DNA of 64,000 nucleotides, taken from positions 62,001-126,000 of the forward strand of contig JAEUNM010000085.1 in NCBI GenBank assembly GCA_016791105.1, in the 5' to 3' direction. Positions 18,969 through 27,760 of the stretch are shown piece after piece. Both the position numbers and the translations under genes were made by a program. Positions within the stretch are counted from its first letter, which is position 1. Each line of letters begins with the position of its first letter. This stretch comes from Rhodocyclaceae bacterium. Lineage in GTDB: Bacteria; Pseudomonadota; Gammaproteobacteria; Burkholderiales; Rhodocyclaceae. The notes under the pieces were generated by a model. That model ran no database searches. It was not told where the DNA came from and saw nothing but the letters and a program-made list of their open reading frames with translations.

Positions 18969-19852
18969 GCGATGCAGGGAATTTGCTTTCCGCACTGGGA
19001 GCGGCTGGGACGCCCGTGCCGCCGAGTGCAAGTCTCGAATCCGTGGCGGGCGGTTCCATCCACTCCGCCTATCGGGCGCAGGACGGGGACCGGTGCTGGT
19101 TCATAAAAACCGATGTTCCGGGGGCTTTGATCCGGTTCGAGAGTGAAGCCGCCGGCCTGGCTTTGTTGGCAGAGGCAGATTGTTTTCGTGTGCCGCGCGT
19201 CCTTTCATGCGGGTCGGATTCCGTACGCGCCTGGCTGGTGCTCGAGTGGCTCGAATTATCGCCCCCCGCCACCGCCGCCGAGGGGGTGCAATTCGCCCGC
19301 TGCCTGGCGCAATTGCACGGTCGTTGCGGCGCCGAATTCGGCCTCGCGCACGATAATTTCATCGGCGCCAGCCCGCAACGTAATGCGTGCGCCGGAGCAT
19401 GGCCTTATTTTTTCGCGCAGCAACGCCTGCTGCCGCAGCTGGAATGGGCGCATTCGAAGGGCTACCGCGGTCCATTACAGACGCACGGCGCCTATCTGGT
19501 GGAAAAGCTGGCGGGGTTTTTTGTCGACCACCGACCGCAGGCCAGCCTTTTGCACGGCGACCTGTGGATAGGCAATGCAGCGATGTGCGAGGGCAAGCCG
19601 GCCATATTCGATCCGGCCGTGTATTACGGTGACCGCGAAACCGATCTTGCTATGGCAGAACTATTCGGCGGCTTTCCGGCCGCGTTTTATCCAGCCTACC
19701 GGGAGGCGCATCCGCTCGCGGACGGCTACGAGCAACGCAAGCACCTGTACAACCTGTACCACGTTTTGAACCATCTCAATCTGTTCGGGCGCGGTTACCT
19801 GCGCCAAGCCGAGCGCATGGCCGCCATGCTGGCGGCCGAATTGCGCTCCTAG
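18965..19852 (+). CDS. Fructosamine/ketosamine-3-kinase family protein
   Basis: A 295-aa small-molecule kinase of the fructosamine-3-kinase/YniA family, which phosphorylates sugar moieties on glycated proteins or amines so that the adduct decomposes. Visible motifs are GGSIHSAYRA with FIKTD (ATP-binding Lys), LLHGDLWIGN (catalytic Asp) and IFDPAVYYGDRETDLAM (metal-binding Asp). The frame is open further upstream inside the kinase gene. The GTG at 18965 overlaps the upstream TGA (GTGA) and gives the family's usual length, so I take it as the start. Coupling to a protein kinase gene is unusual. Substrate is not known. Confidence 0.88.
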   Translation: MSDAGNLLSALGAAGTPVPPSASLESVAGGSIHSAYRAQDGDRCWFIKTDVPGALIRFESEAAGLALLAEADCFRVPRVLSCGSDSVRAWLVLEWLELSPPATAAEGVQFARCLAQLHGRCGAEFGLAHDNFIGASPQRNACAGAWPYFFAQQRLLPQLEWAHSKGYRGPLQTHGAYLVEKLAGFFVDHRPQASLLHGDLWIGNAAMCEGKPAIFDPAVYYGDRETDLAMAELFGGFPAAFYPAYREAHPLADGYEQRKHLYNLYHVLNHLNLFGRGYLRQAERMAAMLAAELRS

Positions 19853-19886
19853 CCGGGCCTGACCGATCGCGCGGCGGCAAGCCGCC

Positions 19887-20225
19887 TCAGGCCGGTGGAC
19901 TGGAAGTGGCGGTACTCACCTGCTCCAGCAATTTCTGCAGTTCGCCGGTCTGGAACATTTCGCGCACGATGTCGCAGCCACCGACCAGATCGCCGGACAC
20001 GTACAACTGCGGAATGGTGGGCCAATTACCGTATTGCTTGATGCCTTCCCGCACTTCCGGATCGGCCAGCACATTGACGCTCACATAGTTTTGAACACCG
20101 CACAGCTTCATGATCTGCACGACGGTAGCCGAAAACCCACACTGCGGAAATTGCGGCGTGCCCTTCATGTACAGAACGACGGGATTACCGGTCACGGTTT
20201 GATGAATTTTTTCTTGCACGCTCAT
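19887..20225 (-). CDS. grxD: Monothiol glutaredoxin Grx4/GrxD
   Basis: A 112-residue monothiol glutaredoxin with the CGFS active site (C29 in FPQCGFSAT), the glutathione-binding WPTIPQLYV segment and [13 protein letters not shown] glutaredoxins carry and transfer [2Fe-2S] clusters with BolA proteins. The frame extends 15 codons upstream, but the ATG at 20225 has GAGGGG seven bases ahead and gives the usual family N-terminus. It follows prmC on the same strand after 93 bases, part of the hemA-prfA-prmC-grxD arrangement common in Betaproteobacteria. Confidence 0.94.
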   Translation of the reverse strand: MSVQEKIHQTVTGNPVVLYMKGTPQFPQCGFSATVVQIMKLCGVQNYVSVNVLADPEVREGIKQYGNWPTIPQLYVSGDLVGGCDIVREMFQTGELQKLLEQVSTATSSPPA

Positions 20226-20318
20226 AAGATGCCCCTCAAATAACTGAGTAAATTGCTTTGTTTTGTACAAAAAAGTCTACGCTGCGCTACCTGCTTTCGT
20301 CAATGGAAGTATTTGGCA

Positions 20319-21188
20319 TCATGCAAGTTTCGCCCCGCTAACACGCGGCAAGCCGGCCAGATCGCGGCTGGTTGTGATGGCTGAATAACCTGCTGCGCGG
20401 AACAGATTCGAAACCGCGGGAGCTTGATCGAATCCGTGTTCCACCCATAGCATGGCACCGGCATTCAAATGCTGAGGCGCGCCCGCGATGATCTGGCGCA
20501 GGGCGTCCAGGCCGTCCACGCCGGACACCAGGGCAGACTGTGGCTCAAAACGAATTTCCCCGGCCAGATGCGGATCGGCAAGCGCGACATAGGGCGGATT
20601 GGCAAGGATCGCGTCGAAACGCCGCCCCGCCAGCGCGGCAAACCAGTCGGATTGTAGAAATTCAACCGCCACGCCGTGGCGAGCCGCGTTTTCGCGGGCG
20701 ACGGCGAGCGCCGCTGTGGAACGATCGATGGCCGTGACACTCGCCCCAGGCAGCGCGCGACCGAGCGCAATGGCGATGGCGCCGCTGCCCGTGCCGGCAT
20801 CGAGTATTTGCGGCGACGGCAACGCAGCGAGGGCAGAGATGGCAATTTCGACGAGCAATTCGGTTTCCGGTCTGGGGATGAGCACATCTGGACTTACGAC
20901 CAGATCCAGACCGTAAAATTCTCTGCGCCCCGTAATATAGGCAAGCGGCTCGCCCGCGGCGCGGCGCCGGAGCAGTTGCACGTAGTGTTCAGCATCGGCC
21001 GCAGGAACCAAGCGTTCCGGTCGCGCGATCAGTTGTGCGTGGGTAAGCGCAAGAACGTGCTGCAACAGGAGGCGAGCGTCTGCCGCATCGACGGCAAAGC
21101 GGCGCGCCAACTCGAGCGCCCGGCCGACGCTATGCGGCGCTTGCCATTCGTCCGGCAGCGCGGGTGCCTGGCACTGAAGCTTTGTCAC
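20319..21188 (-). CDS. prmC: Release factor glutamine N5-methyltransferase PrmC (HemK)
   Basis: Methylates the glutamine of the GGQ motif in peptide-chain release factors, increasing termination efficiency. It has a helical N-terminal domain, a SAM-binding loop (DAGTGSGAIAIALG) and the NPPY catalytic motif (ILANPPYVAL) that positions the substrate glutamine. Its 289 aa length is typical. It lies just downstream of prfA, its own substrate gene, on the same strand, which confirms the assignment. Confidence 0.95.
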   Translation of the reverse strand: MTKLQCQAPALPDEWQAPHSVGRALELARRFAVDAADARLLLQHVLALTHAQLIARPERLVPAADAEHYVQLLRRRAAGEPLAYITGRREFYGLDLVVSPDVLIPRPETELLVEIAISALAALPSPQILDAGTGSGAIAIALGRALPGASVTAIDRSTAALAVARENAARHGVAVEFLQSDWFAALAGRRFDAILANPPYVALADPHLAGEIRFEPQSALVSGVDGLDALRQIIAGAPQHLNAGAMLWVEHGFDQAPAVSNLFRAAGYSAITTSRDLAGLPRVSGAKLA

Positions 21189-21231
21189 GCTAAAGTACGC
21201 ATCCCACCCACGGCCGCCTGATTGCGGCCCA

Positions 21232-22317
21232 TCATTCGGATTCCTCCGCCAGCGCTTCCAGCCTTTCGGCCTGGTGCGCGGCCGCCAGCGCGCGCGTCAG
21301 TTCGGCTATGTCGCCGTCCATGATCTGATCGATCTTGTACAGCGTCAGATTTATACGGTGATCGGTCACGCGGCCTTGCGGAAAGTTGTAGGTGCGTATG
21401 CGCTCGGAGCGGTCACCCGTGCCGACCAGGCTTTTACGTGTCGAGGCGATCTTGTCGTGCTGTTCGCGCCGCTGCTGGTCTCGAATACGCGCGGCCAGCA
21501 CAGCAAGCGCCTGCGCCTTGTTGCGATGTTGCGACCGGTCATCCTGACATTCGACGACGATGCCGGTCGGCAAGTGGGTTATGCGCACGGCCGAATCCGT
21601 TTTATTGACGTGCTGACCGCCCGCACCGGAGGCTCGGAAGGTATCGATGCGCAAATCGGCCGGATTGATGACCACCTCGTCGGCCTGAGCTGGCTCGGGC
21701 AGTACCGCAACCGTGCATGCCGAAGTATGGATGCGCCCCTGTGCTTCGGTAACGGGCACCCGCTGAACGCGATGTGCACCGGATTCGAATTTGAGGCTGG
21801 CATAGGCGCCGGCACCCAGGATGCGCGCGATGATTTCCTTGTAGCCGCCCAGTTCGGATTCGCTGCAGGAAATGATTTCCACGCGCCAGCGCTGGCGTTC
21901 GGCGTGGCGGGCATACATGCGGTACAGATCGGCAGCAAATAGCGCCGACTCATCACCGCCGGTGCCGGCGCGAATTTCCAGGAACATGTTGCAATCGTCG
22001 TCGGGATCGCGCGGCAACAGGGCGCACTCCAGTTCATCCACGAGGCGTTTTTGTTCCGCGCGAGCGTGTTCGATTTCGCTTGCCGCAAGTTCTTTCATGT
22101 CGGCGTCTTCGAGCAGCGACTCGGCGTCGCGCTCCGCCTCGCGCATGCGCTTCCAGGCCGCGTAGAGCGCAGCGACCGGCTCGAGTTCGGCATGTTCCCG
22201 CGTCAGCCGGCGGTAATTTTCGAGGTCGGCCGCAACGTTCTCGGCCGCCAGAAGGCTGTCGAGCTCGGCCAGGCGGCGCTCGATCTTTTCGAGTTTTTCC
22301 AGCAGATGCTTTTTCAT
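21232..22317 (-). CDS. prfA: Peptide chain release factor 1
   Basis: RF1 recognises UAG and UAA stop codons and triggers release of the finished peptide. The GGQ motif is present in [19 protein letters not shown], and the typical RF1 stretches [13 protein letters not shown] and [16 protein letters not shown] are visible. Length (361 aa) is standard. It sits between hemA (45 bases upstream) and prmC (43 bases downstream), all on the minus strand, which is a well conserved operon. Confidence 0.97.
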   Translation of the reverse strand: MKKHLLEKLEKIERRLAELDSLLAAENVAADLENYRRLTREHAELEPVAALYAAWKRMREAERDAESLLEDADMKELAASEIEHARAEQKRLVDELECALLPRDPDDDCNMFLEIRAGTGGDESALFAADLYRMYARHAERQRWRVEIISCSESELGGYKEIIARILGAGAYASLKFESGAHRVQRVPVTEAQGRIHTSACTVAVLPEPAQADEVVINPADLRIDTFRASGAGGQHVNKTDSAVRITHLPTGIVVECQDDRSQHRNKAQALAVLAARIRDQQRREQHDKIASTRKSLVGTGDRSERIRTYNFPQGRVTDHRINLTLYKIDQIMDGDIAELTRALAAAHQAERLEALAEESE

Positions 22318-22362
22318 TAGGATGGGGGCGTGGCCATACGCCGCGCTACGCGGCAGGCGAAA

Positions 22363-23616
22363 CTATTCGCCCTGGTTCAGGTGGTAGATGCGGGCGATCA
22401 GCTCTGCCGCGGCGATACGGCGGTCACCGTCGCCTTCGTTCAGTGCTGCCGTGGGGCCGTGCATGAATTTGTTGGTAAGTGCCTGGCTTAGTTGCTCGAT
22501 CACCCTGTCGGCCGGCTCACCTTTGGCAAGCAGTTTGAATGCGCGCTCCACTTCGTGGCGGCGGAATTCGTCGGCCCGCTCGCGCAAGGCCCGTATGGTC
22601 GGAACCGCGTCGCGCGCGGCCAGCCACTCCACGAAATTGGCCACGCGCGCGTCGATGATCGCTTCCGCTTCGACCACCGCTGCCTGGCGCGATTCCAGTC
22701 CTGCTTCGACGATTTGCGCCAATTCGTCCAGCGTGTAGAGGAATACGTCGTCGAGCGACGCCACTTCCGCCTCGATGTCGCGCGGCAGCGCCAGATCGAC
22801 CATGATGAGCGGCCGGTGCCGGCGCGCCTTCACGGCGCGCTCGACCATGCCCAGGCCGATGATGGGCAAGGGACTGCCGGTACAGGAAACCACGACGTCG
22901 AAATGGGCCAGGCGTTCGCCGATTTCGTCCAGGCGCAGCACGCTGCCGCCCAAGCGCTCTGCCAGCAGTCGCGCGCGCTCCGGCGTGCGGTTGGCAATCG
23001 CAACCGCGCGCGGTTTCTGTGCGCAAAAATGCGCCGCGCACAGTTCTATCATTTCACCGGCGCCGACGAACAAAATGCGCTGGTCGGAAACACGCTCGAA
23101 AATACGCTCGGTCAAACGTACTGCCGCCGCCGCCATGGACACGATGTTGGCACCGATAGCAGTGGTCGAGCGCACTTCCTTGGCCACCGCAAAGGTGCGC
23201 TGGAACAATTTGTGCAGCAGCGCGCCCAGCGTGCCCGCTTCTTCGGCTGTGCGGGCGGCCTGTTTCATCTGGCCGAGAATTTGCGGCTCGCCCAGCACCA
23301 TGGAATCGAGCCCGCTTGCGACGCGAAACATGTGCCGCACTGCGTCCCGCCCCGGCAGCGTGTAGAGAAAAGGTTGCACGTCGCCGATGGAAAGGCGGTG
23401 ATATTGCGCCAGCCAGTGCGCAGCCGCACCCGGATCATCGGCCGAACAATACAGTTCGGTGCGATTGCAGGTGGAGAGGATCGCCGCCTCCGATGCGCCG
23501 TGTGTATCGAGCAGGTCTGCCAGTGCGCGGGGCAAGGCATCCGGTAAAAATGCGACCCGCTCGCGCACGGCCAGTGGCGCGGTATGATGATTGATGCCTA
23601 GCGCTATGAGCGGCAT
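22363..23616 (-). CDS. hemA: Glutamyl-tRNA reductase
   Basis: First committed enzyme of C5-pathway tetrapyrrole synthesis; it reduces glutamyl-tRNA to glutamate-1-semialdehyde with NADPH. The catalytic cysteine is C50 ([12 protein letters not shown]), and the N-terminus has the family pattern [18 protein letters not shown] Rossmann NADPH domain ([15 protein letters not shown]) and a C-terminal helical dimerisation domain follow. Length (417 aa) is normal. It heads hemA-prfA-prmC-grxD and has an extended -10 promoter just upstream. Confidence 0.97.
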   Translation of the reverse strand: MPLIALGINHHTAPLAVRERVAFLPDALPRALADLLDTHGASEAAILSTCNRTELYCSADDPGAAAHWLAQYHRLSIGDVQPFLYTLPGRDAVRHMFRVASGLDSMVLGEPQILGQMKQAARTAEEAGTLGALLHKLFQRTFAVAKEVRSTTAIGANIVSMAAAAVRLTERIFERVSDQRILFVGAGEMIELCAAHFCAQKPRAVAIANRTPERARLLAERLGGSVLRLDEIGERLAHFDVVVSCTGSPLPIIGLGMVERAVKARRHRPLIMVDLALPRDIEAEVASLDDVFLYTLDELAQIVEAGLESRQAAVVEAEAIIDARVANFVEWLAARDAVPTIRALRERADEFRRHEVERAFKLLAKGEPADRVIEQLSQALTNKFMHGPTAALNEGDGDRRIAAAELIARIYHLNQGE

Positions 23617-23642
23617 GCTCTGTCGTATCCGGAGGGCGGCGG

Positions 23643-23651
23643 ATTATACCA
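23643..23651 (-). promoter_or_regulatory. Extended -10 promoter of hemA
   Basis: On the minus strand the sequence TGGTATAAT (23651-23643) is a perfect TGnTATAAT extended -10 element. No good -35 hexamer lies at the right distance, as expected for extended -10 promoters. Transcription would begin about 20 bases before the hemA ATG at 23616. It sits in the 95-bp gap after the protease gene, so hemA need not depend on read-through from the polysaccharide operon. Confidence 0.6.
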
Positions 23652-23711
23652 TCCGCCGTTTGAGGTCTTCCAGCGGGGTCGCCCGCGTGGATAAGCGCCC
23701 GGCGTGCGGCG

Positions 23712-24494
23712 CTAACGCGCCTGCTGCAGCAGTTCGCGCACGAAAGACACGGGAATTGCGTAGGAAATGCCGCTCGGGCTGGTGATCGCCGATTCTTTCG
23801 TGCTTTTGACCAAGGTCATGTTGAGCACGGCATAGACCTCGCCGGTTTCCATATCGTACAGCGGGCTGCCGCTGTTGCCCGGATAGGCCGTACCGTCCAG
23901 CTGCACGATATTGATGGTACCGGCGGCAAGACGCCGGATCAGACGTGCATCCAGCCGCGCGCCATTGGCGGCAGGTATGGCAATGGGCGCCAGTGCCGCC
24001 ACCAGCATGGTGTGTGTGGCGGGAAATACGCCGAGTACGTTGCCGATCGGAAAGCCCGTCATGGCCAGGCGCAGGCCCTCACGCAGTTGCGCCATGTCGC
24101 CCAGTTTGAGCGGCGGAAGCGTGCGGTTTTTAAGCTTGAGCAAGGCCAGGTCGTGCTCCTTGTCCGTCTCCAGCACGGTCGCCTCGATGATTTCGCCATC
24201 GTTGCGGCCCGCCGCGGGCGCCAGCGCCACCCAGGTTTCGAGCCTGATATCGTTGAGCGTGCGCGCCACGACGTGAGCATTGGTGACGACCAGCGAACCG
24301 TCGCCAACCGCAAACCCGGTACCGCTAAATTCGAATTGCGGCGCGCGCATGCGCTGGTAAGAGCCGATCGCGACGATTCCGGGCTTGATGCGGACTATGG
24401 TGTCGGGCAGATCGGCCCAACTGATGCCATGCAACATACATGCGAGCACGCCCGCCAGCATTCGCGCCCAGATGGCGCGCAGCGCGCGCGGCAT
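23712..24494 (-). CDS. Secreted trypsin-like serine protease
   Basis: A 260-aa protein with an N-terminal signal peptide (hydrophobic core about residues 9-26, likely cleavage after SWA). The chymotrypsin-fold triad is visible as H74 (VVTNAHVV), D115 (EHDLALLKL) and S208 (YPGNSGSPLYD). There is no PDZ domain, which separates it from DegP/DegS. It is presumably periplasmic. The ATG at 24494 overlaps the stop of the transglycosylase gene (TGATG), so the two are coupled and both probably belong to the polysaccharide transcription unit. Substrate unknown. Confidence 0.85.
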   Translation of the reverse strand: MPRALRAIWARMLAGVLACMLHGISWADLPDTIVRIKPGIVAIGSYQRMRAPQFEFSGTGFAVGDGSLVVTNAHVVARTLNDIRLETWVALAPAAGRNDGEIIEATVLETDKEHDLALLKLKNRTLPPLKLGDMAQLREGLRLAMTGFPIGNVLGVFPATHTMLVAALAPIAIPAANGARLDARLIRRLAAGTINIVQLDGTAYPGNSGSPLYDMETGEVYAVLNMTLVKSTKESAITSPSGISYAIPVSFVRELLQQAR

Positions 24495-25381
24495 CACATG
24501 CGCCGCTTGCGGGCTATGTCGGCAAGCGCCGGGGAAGGATCGGTAACACGGCCGTCGAATGGGTGGGTTGCAGCGCGGAACACCCCACGTATGCGCTGCA
24601 CGTAAGCGCGCGTTTCCTGGTACGGCGGTACGCCACGGTATTTGTCCACCGCGCCTTCACCAGCGTTATACCCGGCCAGGGTGAGGTCCACGTCGCCCTC
24701 GAAGTACGCCAGCAGCCAGCGCAAATAGGCCAGGCCGCCTTTGATGTTCTGCACCGGGTCGAAACTATTGCGCACGTTGAAACGATTGGCCGTTTCCGGA
24801 ATAAGTTGCATGAGGCCCTGCGCTTTTTTGGGCGATTGGGCCTGCGCGTTGAAATTCGATTCGGTCGCCATTACCGCCAGTGCGAGCCGCGGGTCGACCT
24901 GATAATCGGGCGCCAGACGCCGCACCAGTTCGATGATGCGCTTGCGCATGGGGTCGTCAGACACGAGCAATTCGTCGCCGCCGGCGCCTTTTACCAGTTC
25001 ATCGCGTACGCTCATGCATTCCGGCAGGGCTTCGTGATCGCCCGACACGCGCGCCAGCATGTTGGCGGCCTGCGTGTGCCCCTTCTCCGCAGCCAGTCGA
25101 AACAGGGCAGCCGCCTGACCATCATCGCGCGCCACGCCGCGGCCGTTGGCGTACATCCAGCCGAGGTTGTACTGCGCGTCGGAATTGCCGAGCCGCGCCG
25201 ACTCGCAATACAAGGCGACTGCGCGCTGCGGGTCACGCGGCACGCTTTCACCATGTTCGGCGGCAAGCGCCTGCACGTTAAGATCGGCCGCGCGCTGAAC
25301 TTCTGCCGGATCGATTTCCGGCGCCGCAACACATAGACGCGCGGTCGCGGCGAGGACGAACAGGACGGGCAGGCTGCGCAC
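24494..25381 (-). CDS. Soluble lytic transglycosylase with Sel1-like repeats
   Basis: A 295-aa exported protein: signal peptide (residues 1-19, VLFVLAATARLCVAA), about two Sel1/TPR-like repeats (roughly 40-112; AQYNLGWMYANGRGVARDD is the best), then an SLT domain with catalytic Glu E174 (MATESNFNAQAQSPKKAQGL) and the YNAGEGAVDKY motif. Such enzymes cut peptidoglycan glycan strands to open space for envelope machines. The start is a GTG at 25381, directly after the stop of the epimerase gene, so it is tied to the UDP-sugar genes. A role in letting the export complex through the wall is inference. Confidence 0.9.
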   Translation of the reverse strand: MRSLPVLFVLAATARLCVAAPEIDPAEVQRAADLNVQALAAEHGESVPRDPQRAVALYCESARLGNSDAQYNLGWMYANGRGVARDDGQAAALFRLAAEKGHTQAANMLARVSGDHEALPECMSVRDELVKGAGGDELLVSDDPMRKRIIELVRRLAPDYQVDPRLALAVMATESNFNAQAQSPKKAQGLMQLIPETANRFNVRNSFDPVQNIKGGLAYLRWLLAYFEGDVDLTLAGYNAGEGAVDKYRGVPPYQETRAYVQRIRGVFRAATHPFDGRVTDPSPALADIARKRRM

Positions 25382-26440
25382 TCAGATCACCTTTTCGGCG
25401 AGCGCTGGCTGAAAGCGCCGGATGTACCAGGGCATCGCCTGCTCCAGCCCGGCCCGAATGTCGTGGCTGGGCGCATAGCCCAGCAGGCGCGCGGCTTTTG
25501 ACGTATCAGCGAGGGAATGACGGACGTCGCCGGAGCGGAAATCGCCATAGCGGACGCGAACTTCCGCCGCCTGCGGATACGAGCCCTGCAGTATTTCGCG
25601 CATCATCGCCAGCAGGCGATTGAGCGACGTTTGCTGGCCGACCGCCACGTTATAAACCTGGTTGACGGCCTGCGGATCCGTTACCAGAGCAGCGCGCAAA
25701 TTGGCCTGCACGGCATTTTCGATGAAACAGAAGTCGCGGCTCGACTCGCCGTCGCCATTGATCACCACTTCTTCGCCGCACAACAAGGCACGCGCCCATT
25801 TCGGAATGACTGCCGCGTAGGCGCCGTCGGGATCCTGACGCGGCCCGAACACATTGAAGTAGCGCAGGCCGATCGACGGGGTGGCGTAGCTGCGCGCAAA
25901 TACGTTGGCGTAAAGCTCATTGACCAGTTTGGTCACGGCATAGGGCGACAGCGGATTGCCGATGTTTTCCTCGACCTTGGGCAGAGCCGGATGATCGCCG
26001 TAGGTCGAACTCGATGCGGCGTAGACGAAACGCGTAACTTTCGCGTCGCGCGCCGCGACCAGCATGTTCAGGAAGCCGGTCACATTGGCGGCGTTGGAGG
26101 TGATGGGATCGGCCAGCGAGCGCGGTACGGAACCCAGCGCGGCCTGGTGCAGCACGAATTGCGCGCCTTCGCATATTTCGCGGCAGGCGCGCTCATCGCG
26201 TATATCCGCCTCGACGAAGCGCAGGCGGCCCCAGCGCTGTTCCCCCACGGCTGCACGCACATGTTCCAGATTGGCCCGGCTACCGGTTGCAAAATTGTCC
26301 AGCGCGGCCACTTCCTGGTCCAGGCCCAGCAAAGTTTCCACCAGGTGTGAACCGATAAACCCGGCCGCGCCCGTAACCACCCAGCGGTGCGAGGCACCCT
26401 CGGCTAACAAACGCGCGTATTGTGACTTCGTAAACTGCAT
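25382..26440 (-). CDS. wbpP: UDP-N-acetylhexosamine/hexosaminuronate C4-epimerase (WbpP/TviC type)
   Basis: An extended short-chain dehydrogenase/reductase of 352 aa. It has the NAD-binding motif GAAGFIGS, the Ser site of the catalytic triad in [11 protein letters not shown], and the YxxxK pair in SPYAVTKL. The WbpP/TviC group interconverts UDP-GlcNAc(A) and UDP-GalNAc(A). The ATG at 26440 overlaps the stop of the upstream dehydrogenase (TAATG); an in-frame start four codons earlier is less likely. The pair is the usual route to UDP-GalNAcA. Which of the two enzymes acts first cannot be read from sequence. Confidence 0.87.
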   Translation of the reverse strand: MQFTKSQYARLLAEGASHRWVVTGAAGFIGSHLVETLLGLDQEVAALDNFATGSRANLEHVRAAVGEQRWGRLRFVEADIRDERACREICEGAQFVLHQAALGSVPRSLADPITSNAANVTGFLNMLVAARDAKVTRFVYAASSSTYGDHPALPKVEENIGNPLSPYAVTKLVNELYANVFARSYATPSIGLRYFNVFGPRQDPDGAYAAVIPKWARALLCGEEVVINGDGESSRDFCFIENAVQANLRAALVTDPQAVNQVYNVAVGQQTSLNRLLAMMREILQGSYPQAAEVRVRYGDFRSGDVRHSLADTSKAARLLGYAPSHDIRAGLEQAMPWYIRRFQPALAEKVI

Positions 26441-27720
26441 TACAGCCGCCACACGGAAAGTCCGGCTTCGCTCAGCGACTGCGCATCGAACTGGCTTTTT
26501 ACGTCGATAAACACGCCGTTCTGGCCCAGTTTATCCAGGTAGTCGCCAAGCGGGCGCTCGACAAATTCGCGGTGCGCGACGGCCGCAACCATGGCGCCGC
26601 ACTTCGGTATCTGATCCCAGGACACCAGTGAAACGCCGTACTCGTGCTCGGCTTCGGCCGAGTCAGCCACCGGATCGTGCACACGCACGTCCACGCCGTA
26701 TGAACGCAATTCGCGTATCACGTCGATCACGCGCGAATTACGCAGATCGGGGCAGTTTTCCTTGAACGTCAGCCCAAGCACGCACACCACTGCACCCTTC
26801 ACGTTGCTGCCCCCGCGTATCATGTGCTTGACGGTCTGCTCGGCGATGAATTTGCCCATGCTGTCATTGATGCGCCGCCCGGCGAGAATGACTTCCGGGT
26901 GATAACCGAGCATTTCTGCCTTGTGGGTCAGGTAATACGGGTCCACGCCTATGCAGTGACCGCCTACCAGGCCCGGACGGAACGGCAGGAAATTCCACTT
27001 CGTTCCGGCAGCCTGGAGAACTTCGAGGGTATCGATACCTATGCGATCGAAAATGATCGCAAGTTCGTTCATGAGCGCGATGTTGAGGTCGCGCTGGGTG
27101 TTTTCGATAACCTTGGCAGCTTCCGCCACCTTGATGCTGCTGGCAGGATAAACGCCCGCCGTCACAATCGAGCCATAGGCTTTGGCCACCGCGCTGAGCG
27201 TCTCCGCGGTATCGCCGGAAACCACCTTGGTGATTTTCGTGAGCGTGCGTTCCTTGTCGCCGGGGTTGATGCGCTCCGGCGAATAGCCGACAAAAAAGTC
27301 GCGCTTCCATTTCATGCCGGAATATTTCTCCAGCACGGGAATGCAAATTTCTTCGGTCGCACCCGGATAAACGGTGGATTCGTAGACGACGATGGCGCCG
27401 CGCCGCATATGGCGGCCGACGGCCTCGCTGGCGCCGATCAGGGGCTTGAAATCCGGCTGGTGCGCATCATCGACCGGAGTCGGCACGGCAATCACGATGA
27501 AATCGGCCGCCGCAAGGGCCTGTGCATCAGTCGTCACCGTAAGCTGAGTTGCAGCGCGCAAATCGTCCGAACTTACTTCGTCGGTAGGGTCGACAAAATT
27601 TCTATAATTGGCAACCTTTTCTTCCGAAAGGTCGAATCCGATGGTCCGATATTTCTTGCCGAATTCGACCGCCAGGGGCAATCCGACGTAACCGAGACCA
27701 ACGACTGCAAACGTTTGCAT
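26440..27720 (-). CDS. wbpO: UDP-N-acetylhexosamine 6-dehydrogenase (WbpO/TviB type)
   Basis: A 426-aa nucleotide-sugar dehydrogenase that oxidises C6 of a UDP-N-acetylhexosamine to the uronic acid with two NAD+. It has an N-terminal Rossmann motif ([18 protein letters not shown]), the catalytic Cys in [15 protein letters not shown], and the C-terminal UDP-binding domain ([15 protein letters not shown]). The [11 protein letters not shown] motif fits the WbpO/TviB/VipA group rather than UDP-glucose dehydrogenases. It lies 40 bases after prsT and overlaps the epimerase gene. It supplies a charged amino sugar to the polysaccharide. Confidence 0.9.
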   Translation of the reverse strand: MQTFAVVGLGYVGLPLAVEFGKKYRTIGFDLSEEKVANYRNFVDPTDEVSSDDLRAATQLTVTTDAQALAAADFIVIAVPTPVDDAHQPDFKPLIGASEAVGRHMRRGAIVVYESTVYPGATEEICIPVLEKYSGMKWKRDFFVGYSPERINPGDKERTLTKITKVVSGDTAETLSAVAKAYGSIVTAGVYPASSIKVAEAAKVIENTQRDLNIALMNELAIIFDRIGIDTLEVLQAAGTKWNFLPFRPGLVGGHCIGVDPYYLTHKAEMLGYHPEVILAGRRINDSMGKFIAEQTVKHMIRGGSNVKGAVVCVLGLTFKENCPDLRNSRVIDVIRELRSYGVDVRVHDPVADSAEAEHEYGVSLVSWDQIPKCGAMVAAVAHREFVERPLGDYLDKLGQNGVFIDVKSQFDAQSLSEAGLSVWRL

Positions 27721-27760
27721 GTATGGTTTCCTTTCGCGATCCGACGTCGCAAAATTTGAA

